Origin: DATFKA01 sp042095835
Lineage (GTDB): Bacteria > Bacteroidota > Bacteroidia > Chitinophagales > Saprospiraceae
Direction of reading: 5' to 3'
Assembly: GCA_042095835.1 (NCBI GenBank)
Contig: JBELML010000004.1
Coordinates: forward strand, 37,375 to 101,374
DNA: 64,000 nucleotides
The position numbers and the translations under genes are program-made. The notes under the pieces are model-generated. The model was given only the letters and a program-made list of their open reading frames with translations. It was not told where the DNA came from and did no database searches. This document shows positions 17,809 to 24,810 of the stretch, one piece after another; positions within the stretch are counted from its first letter, which is position 1; each line of letters opens with the position of its first letter.

Positions 17809-18833
17809 TGAGAAGATTATTTTCTTTTTTGATATTGTCTTACCTACTCACTGCTTGTCACCCAAAACTATATAAAGGACTACCTGCAGATCACTTTGAT
17901 TTTTCCTACGAATGGGATAATTATGTCAAAAAGAGTCCTATCACTAATCGAGAGTTTCTCATTTTTTTAGCCTGGCATCTTGAGATTTATGGAGAATATT
18001 CTCCTAATTATGTCGAAAGTTTTTTGCCTTGGAAAGTAGAGGCTGATAATAAGAGTATTAGTGAGAATCCTGCCTATTTTTTTGACCCTAAGTGGTCTGA
18101 CATTGCAGGCTATATCCTCAACCCCGATTTTCTCGACTATCCGGTTACGGGACTGAGTGAAGAGATTCTCGTGCAATTCTATAAATGGATGCATGATCGC
18201 TATAACGAAAATGTATTAATCGAAATTAAGGCCCTAGCTTGGAACGTAGAACAAAAAGATGATGATAGCTTTAACTCGGAGGCACACTTACTCGATCAGT
18301 ACCTAGGGGTTAGTATCATCCGTGAGCCAGTAAAATGGAGAGCGCAAATCCTTATCCCCTTACTACGTCCACCTTTTGAACAAAGAGAGATATCTATAGA
18401 TAGCAGAAATGAAATTTGGAGGAAGTATCGATTATCTCAAAAGAGTAGTTTAAAAAGATGGGTGCATTATTATTTTAAAGAAAATGGGCTTTATGCCTTA
18501 CCTGCTATCCTGGATGCAAAAGAAAAAACTATAATATCTAATAAGTATATCAATGAACAGCTGGCACTGAGAAAATCTATTTATGTGATAAACGAGGCCG
18601 CCTACTATAAAGGAGCAGAATATTTAAGTCAAGTGCCTGTTCCTGAAAAAGATCGATATGGTGCATTGCCCTTTAAAATTATTGGTCAAAATACCTTGAA
18701 TAATGAGCCAATTATCAAGAGCATTCGAACTTTCAAATCTGAACAGGATTCTGAAAAATCTTTTTATTACCTAGTCTTAGAGCGAGATACAGACACCTCT
18801 AATTGGCCTAAAACTTCCGACCAAAAGAAATAA
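17805..18833 (+). CDS. Lipoprotein, possibly with divergent FGE/GldK-like fold
   Basis: A 342-residue lipoprotein (signal with lipobox LLTAC). The segment ITNREFLIFLAWH and the later YPVTGLSEEILVQFYKWM resemble the opening of formylglycine-generating-enzyme folds used by gliding-motility/T9SS lipoproteins (TNxEYxxF, YPVVGVSW), but the catalytic and C-terminal parts of that family are not evident, so this is a weak inference. Translationally coupled to the upstream propeller-like gene and 62 bases before the PLP enzyme; the three probably form one operon. Function unknown. Confidence 0.62.
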   Translation: MMRRLFSFLILSYLLTACHPKLYKGLPADHFDFSYEWDNYVKKSPITNREFLIFLAWHLEIYGEYSPNYVESFLPWKVEADNKSISENPAYFFDPKWSDIAGYILNPDFLDYPVTGLSEEILVQFYKWMHDRYNENVLIEIKALAWNVEQKDDDSFNSEAHLLDQYLGVSIIREPVKWRAQILIPLLRPPFEQREISIDSRNEIWRKYRLSQKSSLKRWVHYYFKENGLYALPAILDAKEKTIISNKYINEQLALRKSIYVINEAAYYKGAEYLSQVPVPEKDRYGALPFKIIGQNTLNNEPIIKSIRTFKSEQDSEKSFYYLVLERDTDTSNWPKTSDQKK

Positions 18834-18895
18834 ACACTTTTCCATGATTTAAATCTTGAGTAGCTTCCTTAAATTAGGCTTCTTAATTTCTTGTT

Positions 18896-19927
18896 GTGCA
18901 AATTGATCATTTACCTGGTCGTTCACTCCAGTATCAAGGAGAAGAATGGCTTTATTTTAGTGGTACTGCCTATTTAGGTTTGGCGCGTCATCCTACTTTT
19001 CTTAACAATTTGCAGGAGGGCTTTCGGCGATATGGTGCCAACTTCGGGGGCTCTCGACTCTCGAATATGCAATTGGCTATCTACCAAGAGGCAGAATCTT
19101 TTCTGGCTGAATGGTTGGGTATGTCGGCTGTTTTGACAACCTCTTCGGGGTCCCTGGCAGGGCAGTTGCTCATCAAATATTTAGAGACGCAAGGTCCCTG
19201 CCACTGCTCACCAGCTACTCATCCGGCTATGATTGGTCAGACGTCTCCATTTGTGGGGAGCTACCAAGATTGGATCGATCATATCCTCTTCCTTTCTGCC
19301 GAGCATCAAGGGGTGATTCAATTGGTCACTAGCTCCGTCGATGCGCTGTGTGCACAACTCTATCCATTAGATTGGATCACGAAACTTCCTGCGGGTAACA
19401 ATTATCGAATTGTAATCGACGACTCTCATGGTCTTGGTGTTTTAGGAGAGACCGGCACAGGAGTGATCGAGGTATTACCTCAGGTTGCCAATGTAGAGTA
19501 TATCATTATGAGTTCTATGGGCAAGGCATTGGGTACTCCTGGTGGATTGATTGCCGGAAGCGAAACCTTTATCCAGCAACTTTGGCAAAGGGCTTTCTTT
19601 GGTGGGGCATCGCCGATTATTCCGGCTTTTTTATATGCCTATCTGAGTAGCCAAGAGATATTAGAAGAGCAGCGACGACGCTTAGCCCAAAATATTGACT
19701 TTGTAGCCAATGCATTAGCCAAGGATGCCGAGGTCAACCATATTCCAGGGCATCCTATCTTCTTTCTTAAAAAGAACCATTGGCTTCCTCGTTTTAAGCA
19801 AAATCGAATCTTGATTTCCTCTTTTCCTTATCCCAAGCCTAATGATCCACTCATTAATCGAATTGTAATTAATGCTGCGCATACCCAAGCAGATTTAGAA
19901 AAATTAGTTACTTTGATTAGAGACTAA
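18896..19927 (+). CDS. PLP-dependent aminotransferase/acyltransferase (KBL/BioF-like)
   Basis: An alpha-oxoamine-synthase-like PLP enzyme of 343 residues with a GTG start. Visible are the substrate-entry segment YFSGTAYLGLARHP, GSRLSNMQ, the cofactor Asp region IDDSHGLGVLGETGTGV and the Schiff-base lysine Lys210 in MSSMGKALGTPGG. It is 40-50 residues shorter than typical BioF or KBL, mainly at the N terminus. No ATG precedes it in frame, and TTG or GTG codons near 18891-18896 are the only options. It may be a biotin-pathway or lipid-type condensing enzyme; the substrate is unresolved. Confidence 0.85.
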   Translation: MQIDHLPGRSLQYQGEEWLYFSGTAYLGLARHPTFLNNLQEGFRRYGANFGGSRLSNMQLAIYQEAESFLAEWLGMSAVLTTSSGSLAGQLLIKYLETQGPCHCSPATHPAMIGQTSPFVGSYQDWIDHILFLSAEHQGVIQLVTSSVDALCAQLYPLDWITKLPAGNNYRIVIDDSHGLGVLGETGTGVIEVLPQVANVEYIIMSSMGKALGTPGGLIAGSETFIQQLWQRAFFGGASPIIPAFLYAYLSSQEILEEQRRRLAQNIDFVANALAKDAEVNHIPGHPIFFLKKNHWLPRFKQNRILISSFPYPKPNDPLINRIVINAAHTQADLEKLVTLIRD

Positions 19928-19966
19928 GGAATGAGTCAATAATAAATTAAACATCTTTACTTGTTC

Positions 19967-20097
19967 TTTTGCCGCCCAGTTTCGTTAAAAAGCCTCGTAG
20001 ATGCGCTGCATCGCCTGCGTTTTTTGCCTCACTGAACAGCAAAATACCTGCGCAAATCTTGTACACTTTATTAATGCCCCATTCCTAAATGGTGAGA
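19967..20097 (-). repeat. Dispersed intergenic repeat, copy B (divergent)
   Basis: Same orientation as the 48.9 kb copy. The conserved core spans TTAAAAAGCCTCG through TTTTTTGCCTC and contains the hairpin GATGC-GCT-GCATC (20000-20012). The flanks are more diverged, and the end carries the 19-mer shared with 2891-2909. Confidence 0.65.
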
Positions 20098-20158
20098 GGT
20101 GTCAGATGGCCTATCCCATACTTAATACTATTGCTGCTACAAACCACTACTAATAAAC

Positions 20159-21400
20159 ATGCAAAAAATACTCCTTTTTACACTTGGCTTACTCCTTTTA
20201 TGGAGCTGCACACCTCCTGATGCAGACCCCTTACAAAAGATCATCAAAAATCATGATTCACTCCAAGAGATCGCTACAAATCCCAAGCATAAAGTACAAA
20301 TCCTTTATACCCAAATCGATCGGGATAGTAATAATGTGCCTAGTTTCAAGACTTTTACGCACCAGCTGAACAGCACACATTATTTTTACCCTGCAAGTAC
20401 AGTCAAACTGCCAACCGCATTATTGACTTTGGAGCATTTAAAGGAGCTAGATATACCTGGCTTAGATCGCAATACTACTTTTCTGAGCGGAGCCGCTACT
20501 CCTCCCCAAACGGCAGTCACTTTTGATACAAGCAAGGCCGATAGCTTACCTACCATAGCGCACTATATCAAAAAAATATTGCTCGTCAGCGACAACGATG
20601 CCTATAACCGACTCTTCGAATTCCTAGGGCAAGGGTATATCAACGAAAAGCTTAAAGCCAAAGGCTTCGAGAAGACGCGGATTATCCACCGATTGTCAGT
20701 AGGTGGATTCGATACCTTAGGCAACCGGCTGAGTAATCCTGTTCAGTTCCTCAATGGAGATGAAGTCGTCTACGAATTAAAAGAGCGCTACTCCAATGCT
20801 TATCCTACCGATTGGGGCCTGGCCAACCAAACCCAAGGCAAAGCCTATATGAATAGTGATGGGGAGATCGTAGAAGAACCTTTTCATTTTCATTATAAAA
20901 ATTACATGAGCTTACAAGACCTACACGACATTGTCCAGACGCTTATGTTTCCGGCCGAAATGCCGAGTACACAGCGGTTCAATATTTCGGAGTCAGACTA
21001 TAGTTTAGTCAGGAAATATATGTCCATGCTTCCTCGAGAGACTGAGGAACCTGCTTATCCAGATTTGGTAGATTGGGATGATTATGTCAAGTTTTTACTC
21101 TACGGTAGTGCCAAGAATGAAATCCCCGCGCATATTAAAATATTCAATAAGGTGGGCGACGCTTATGGTTATCTGACCGATGCTGCTTATATTATCGATA
21201 CTAAAAATAAGGTAGAATTTCTACTGGCAGCAACGATACATGTGAATGCTAATGAGACCTTCAACGATGGCGTGTACGAGTATGACGAAATTGGTTTTCC
21301 ATTTTTAGGAGACTTAGGTAAAGCTATCTACGAATACGAATTAGAGCGACCGCGCCAGCATGAACCCAATTTCGATAGTTTGTTGCAACAAATCAATTAG
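20159..21400 (+). CDS. Class A beta-lactamase-like serine hydrolase lipoprotein
   Basis: A 413-residue lipoprotein (lipobox LLWSC, mature start CTPPDADP). The penicillin-binding fold is recognised by S80-T-V-K83 (SxxK), the SDN triad at 144-146 and a KVG box near residue 338 standing for KTG. It therefore has all three active-site motifs of class A enzymes but is longer than a classical beta-lactamase (~290), with insertions between motifs. Beta-lactam hydrolysis is possible but not assured; it may be a peptidase. It lies 80 bases before the antiporter gene. Confidence 0.82.
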   Translation: MQKILLFTLGLLLLWSCTPPDADPLQKIIKNHDSLQEIATNPKHKVQILYTQIDRDSNNVPSFKTFTHQLNSTHYFYPASTVKLPTALLTLEHLKELDIPGLDRNTTFLSGAATPPQTAVTFDTSKADSLPTIAHYIKKILLVSDNDAYNRLFEFLGQGYINEKLKAKGFEKTRIIHRLSVGGFDTLGNRLSNPVQFLNGDEVVYELKERYSNAYPTDWGLANQTQGKAYMNSDGEIVEEPFHFHYKNYMSLQDLHDIVQTLMFPAEMPSTQRFNISESDYSLVRKYMSMLPRETEEPAYPDLVDWDDYVKFLLYGSAKNEIPAHIKIFNKVGDAYGYLTDAAYIIDTKNKVEFLLAATIHVNANETFNDGVYEYDEIGFPFLGDLGKAIYEYELERPRQHEPNFDSLLQQIN

Positions 21401-21480
21401 AGCTTCTAAGCATATTTCACTCAAAGTTTGATCAGTTTGCGAGCCTTTTTATATTAAATAGATCACTACATAACGAAACC

Positions 21481-22962
21481 ATGGATTACGGATTTCTTTC
21501 TTTACTACCGCCGGTTATTGCCATTGTCTTGGCCATCTGGACGAGACAGGTCTTTGTCTCCCTCATTATTGGTATTTGGTTGGGCTGGATGATCGTCCAT
21601 GATTTTAATGTATGGGAGGGGAGCTATGCTACGGTAGAAGCCTTGGTTGCCGTATTCGAAGATGCGGGGAATACCCGTACTATTATGTTTTGTGCTTTGG
21701 TAGGGGCTTTAATTATTTTTATACAAGCTTCTGGAGGCGTAGAAGGATTTATCCTGAGAGTGAATCGACTTTTAGAAAAATATGAAGCCAAGAAAACTGG
21801 CAGCAATCGAGTGGTGATCCAATTTCTGGCATGGTTGACGGGCGTCTTGATTTTTGTAGAATCGAGCATCTCGGTATTGACGGTAGGTGCCTTGTATAGA
21901 CCAATTTTTGATCGCCTTGGTATCCCTAGAGAAAAGCTAGCCTATATTGCTGACTCGAGTTCGGCACCTTCTAGTATTATTATTCCATTCAATGGCTGGG
22001 GAGCTTTCATAATGGGCTTGCTATTAGCACAAGGCTTTGAGAATCCTTTTGCGGTGATGATTGGTGCTTTGGCCTATAATTTTTATCCCTTTCTTGCGCT
22101 GCTGATGGTCTTGTTTGTCATCTTCTCCGGAAGAGATTTTGGACCGATGGCCAAGGCAGAGCGTCGAGCTCGAGAAGAAGGAAAACTACTCGCAGATGGA
22201 GCCGTACCTATGGTAGCTGATGAATTGACCGATGTGAAAACCGAAGAAGGTATTCGTCCGAGGGCATTCAATATGGTCTTGCCGATTGTGGTCATGGTTT
22301 TGATGATGCCTATCATGTTGAGCATTACCGGATGGCCAGCAGCAATGGCAGATTATTCGGATGCTGCTTTCGGCACAAAATTATTCCACGCGATTGGTAA
22401 TGGTTCGGGATCGATGTCTGTTTTGGTGGCGGTGATGGTAGCTATATTATTTTCGATGGCGCTTTACGGAGCACAAGGTTTCTTTTCTCTTAAAAAAATG
22501 GTTGATATGACCCTAAAAGGAATCTCGGGGATGATGCCACTGGCCTTGTTGATGTTGATGGCCTTTGCGATCGGAGCAGTATGCAAGGAATTAGGAACCG
22601 GGCAGTACGTTGCAGACGTTTCCAAAGCTTGGCTTTCGCCGAGTATGGTGCCTTTTATCATTTTTCTGGTGAGCTGTTTTATTGCCTTTTCTACAGGAAC
22701 CTCCTGGGGTACCTTTGCCATAATGATTGCCATCGCAGTGCCTATGGCCGAGCGTATGGATGCTAACCTATATCTCACGATTGCGGCAGCTATTGGCGGT
22801 GGTGTTTTTGGAGATCATTGCTCTCCCATTTCGGATACGACTATATTATCCTCGATGGCCAGTGCCAGTGATCATATTGATCATGTGAAAACCCAGTTGC
22901 CCTACGCTATGGTAGCTGGTGGTTTGACGGCTTTTGCTTATCTACTAATTGGTCTATTTTAA
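21481..22962 (+). CDS. Na+/H+ antiporter NhaC family protein
   Basis: A 493-residue inner-membrane transporter with about twelve hydrophobic segments, consistent with NhaC-type sodium/proton or amino-acid exchangers. Family-like signatures are FVESSISVLTVG, DSSSAPSSIIIPFNGWGAF and FSTGTSWGTFAIMIAIAVP, then GGGVFGDHCSPISDTTILSS near the C terminus. The final codons contain the promoter box used by the next gene. Ion specificity is not readable. Confidence 0.92.
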   Translation: MDYGFLSLLPPVIAIVLAIWTRQVFVSLIIGIWLGWMIVHDFNVWEGSYATVEALVAVFEDAGNTRTIMFCALVGALIIFIQASGGVEGFILRVNRLLEKYEAKKTGSNRVVIQFLAWLTGVLIFVESSISVLTVGALYRPIFDRLGIPREKLAYIADSSSAPSSIIIPFNGWGAFIMGLLLAQGFENPFAVMIGALAYNFYPFLALLMVLFVIFSGRDFGPMAKAERRAREEGKLLADGAVPMVADELTDVKTEEGIRPRAFNMVLPIVVMVLMMPIMLSITGWPAAMADYSDAAFGTKLFHAIGNGSGSMSVLVAVMVAILFSMALYGAQGFFSLKKMVDMTLKGISGMMPLALLMLMAFAIGAVCKELGTGQYVADVSKAWLSPSMVPFIIFLVSCFIAFSTGTSWGTFAIMIAIAVPMAERMDANLYLTIAAAIGGGVFGDHCSPISDTTILSSMASASDHIDHVKTQLPYAMVAGGLTAFAYLLIGLF

Positions 22963-22963
22963 C

Positions 22964-22971
22964 TATCTTTG
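22964..22971 (+). promoter_or_regulatory. -7 promoter box for the ECF sigma gene
   Basis: TATCTTTG is a perfect match to the Bacteroidota -7 consensus TAnnTTTG, placed immediately after the antiporter stop. Predicted transcription start is about 22977. The same octamer precedes gyrB and ssrA. Confidence 0.6.
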
Positions 22972-23045
22972 CCTTCTGTTCAGACTAAAACGCAATAACT
23001 ATCGCAACACAAAACAACATCTGTCAGGAGCAAGTATTCCAGCAG

Positions 23046-23513
23046 TTGTTCATGGAATATTCGGATCGTATTTTCCGCTTTTTATATTATAAAAGTGGAA
23101 ATGAAGGCTTGTCCCAGGATTTAGCTCAAGAAGCCTTTTTGAGGACCTGGAAAAACTGCAAGCAAGTCACCTTGGATAAGGCAAAAAGTTATTTGTTTAC
23201 TATAGCCAATAACCTTTTTCTTGATGAAGTCAAGCATCAGAAAGTCGTACGTAAGTTTCAGCTAGCGGCGCCTCCTAAGTCCTCCACTCGCAAAGATGGG
23301 CAATACTTAATGGAGGAGCAGGAGTTTAAAGCGAAGTTGGAAGATGCCATCGCTCAGTTGCCGGAGGGCCAACGTTTGGTATTCCTAATGAACCGTATCG
23401 AGAAAATGAAGTACAAGGATATTGCCGAGCTGTTAGATATCAGCGTGAAAGCTGTAGAAAAAAGAATGAGCTTAGCCCTTAAATCACTAAGGGGGATTTA
23501 TGATAAAATCTAA
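23046..23513 (+). CDS. ECF RNA polymerase sigma factor (FecI-like)
   Basis: Sigma-70 factor with region 2 (YSDRIFRFLYYKSGNEGLSQDLAQEAFLRTWKN) and region 4 (LPEGQRLVFLMNRIEKMKYKDIAELLDISVKAVEKRM). TTG at 23046 and ATG at 23052 are the only standard starts. However, the frame stays open upstream to a stop at 22986 and encodes sigma-like residues (QEQVFQQLF), so the true start may be a non-standard ATA (22995) or ATC (23001) codon. Followed by fecR, a TonB receptor and a hydrolase: a classical surface-signalling cluster. Confidence 0.9.
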   Translation: MFMEYSDRIFRFLYYKSGNEGLSQDLAQEAFLRTWKNCKQVTLDKAKSYLFTIANNLFLDEVKHQKVVRKFQLAAPPKSSTRKDGQYLMEEQEFKAKLEDAIAQLPEGQRLVFLMNRIEKMKYKDIAELLDISVKAVEKRMSLALKSLRGIYDKI

Positions 23514-23589
23514 ACCTACTCCCCAAGCTACTAGGGTAAATGAACGGATGATCGTTTAAAGAGTAGAAGTTTTAACCAAAGTAATCAGA

Positions 23590-24501
23590 ATGGAAGAAAA
23601 TTTACATAAATGGCTCAATCAAGAAGCTTCTCCTGAAGAGGAAGCACAACTTCGTAGCCAGGAAGGTTTCGAGGAAATGGAAGCAATTATCAAGACAAGT
23701 GAGCAATTGCAGGTCCCCGCTTTTAATAAAATGGCCGCTTGGGAGCAGCTAAAAAAACAGCATTCTGCACCAGAAACTAAAGTCATACCTATGAAGTCTC
23801 GCCGCAAGTCTATTGCCTGGATTGCCGCCGCTGCCGCAGCACTAGCCTTGGCTATTGTAGCCTTTCAATTTGGACTATTTGATAATCGGACTACCTTCAC
23901 CACGCTAGCACAACAAAAGGAAGCGGTCCAGCTCCCTGATGGTTCCTATGTCACCTTAAATGCTGGAAGCCAGATCAGGTATAATGAAATGAATTTTGCA
24001 GAGAAAAGACTAATCGAACTAAAAGGGGAGGCTTACTTTGTAGTCAAAAGAGGAGGAGGTTTTCTGGTGAAAACAAATGAAGGCTTAGTTCGTGTATTAG
24101 GCACCAACTTTAATGTTTATGCTCGAAAAGATGGATTTGAGGTGACCTGTTATATCGGTAAAGTTGAGGCTAGAAATGAAGGCCAAATCGTAGAGCTGAC
24201 ATCTGGTCAGGCCGTAGAATGGGAGGAGAATCAATTCATTGAAAAACGCAATGTTTTTGAGCAGCCCAAGTGGATGGATGGCGCTCCTGAATCTATTTAT
24301 GACAATGTGCCGCTCTCGAAAGTAGTTGGAGAATTAGAGCGGCAGTTCGGATTGCAGGTAGACTTGGATATAAAAGAAGACTATCTGTATCGCGGTGGCT
24401 TTCCTCATGATGACCTTCAACAAGCCATGGATAATATCACAGAAGTTTGGGGCCTACGCTATGAGCAAGATGGTACCCGCATGCGTATCTGGGAAGAATA
24501 A
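23590..24501 (+). CDS. FecR family anti-sigma factor
   Basis: A 303-residue inner-membrane regulator. The N-terminal ~75 residues are cytoplasmic and bind sigma, a single helix (SIAWIAAAAAALALAIVAFQFG) lies about 76-97, and the periplasmic FecR domain shows VQLPDGSYVTLNAGSQIRY and GEAYFVVKRGGGFLVKTNEGLVRVLGTNFNV. The C-terminal ~70 residues form the DUF4974-like/STN-like domain that contacts the receptor (LSKVVGELERQFGLQVDLD). It sits between its sigma factor and its receptor, as expected. Confidence 0.94.
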   Translation: MEENLHKWLNQEASPEEEAQLRSQEGFEEMEAIIKTSEQLQVPAFNKMAAWEQLKKQHSAPETKVIPMKSRRKSIAWIAAAAAALALAIVAFQFGLFDNRTTFTTLAQQKEAVQLPDGSYVTLNAGSQIRYNEMNFAEKRLIELKGEAYFVVKRGGGFLVKTNEGLVRVLGTNFNVYARKDGFEVTCYIGKVEARNEGQIVELTSGQAVEWEENQFIEKRNVFEQPKWMDGAPESIYDNVPLSKVVGELERQFGLQVDLDIKEDYLYRGGFPHDDLQQAMDNITEVWGLRYEQDGTRMRIWEE

Positions 24502-24508
24502 ATAGCCT

Positions 24509-24537
24509 CTTTGGTAAATGCATTAGCTTGACCAAAG
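24509..24537 (+). terminator. Hairpin after fecR
   Basis: CTTTGGT and ACCAAAG pair over 7 bp with a 15-base loop. No U tract follows, so it may instead be a processing or attenuation structure between fecR and the receptor gene. Confidence 0.4.
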
Positions 24538-24795
24538 AAATAGGGTAAACGCATTAAAATAAAAACTTAAAAAGAAATGGTTATTACCGAAAGTTAAGTG
24601 TGAAAAAGATCATAAGTGAAGTGCGGGATGCCGCCTAGGCATTGTCTGAGCGGAGCGAGTTTGGCTAGGCAAGATTTTTTTGCTTCGTTTTTGTATCGAA
24701 TGACAAAAATGAAGATGCTAGAGCGGTTTTGAATTGGAGTTTCAGTAAGAATTATAAAAAATTGCAGGGTAATTTTTTGGTGCGTTTGCCCTACC
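24513..24795. repeat. Repeat-rich leader before the TonB receptor
   Basis: This 310-bp gap holds the 13-mer GGTAAAYGCATTA twice (24513-24525, 24544-24556). TAGGGTAAACGCATTAAAAT at 24541 is repeated inverted near 24774-24793 with wobble changes. Between them lie a CCTAGG palindrome, two copies of CTAGGCA (24635 and 24664 areas) and a 12-bp hairpin CTTCGTTTTTGT/ACAAAAATGAAG (24683-24714). No gene is visible. Confidence 0.55.
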
Positions 24796-24810
24796 AAAGA
24801 AACATAAATA

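Noticed and set aside
20159..21400. Antibiotic-resistance beta-lactamase
   Set aside because: SxxK, SDN and KVG motifs are present, but the protein is a long lipoprotein with insertions; resistance cannot be claimed from motifs alone.
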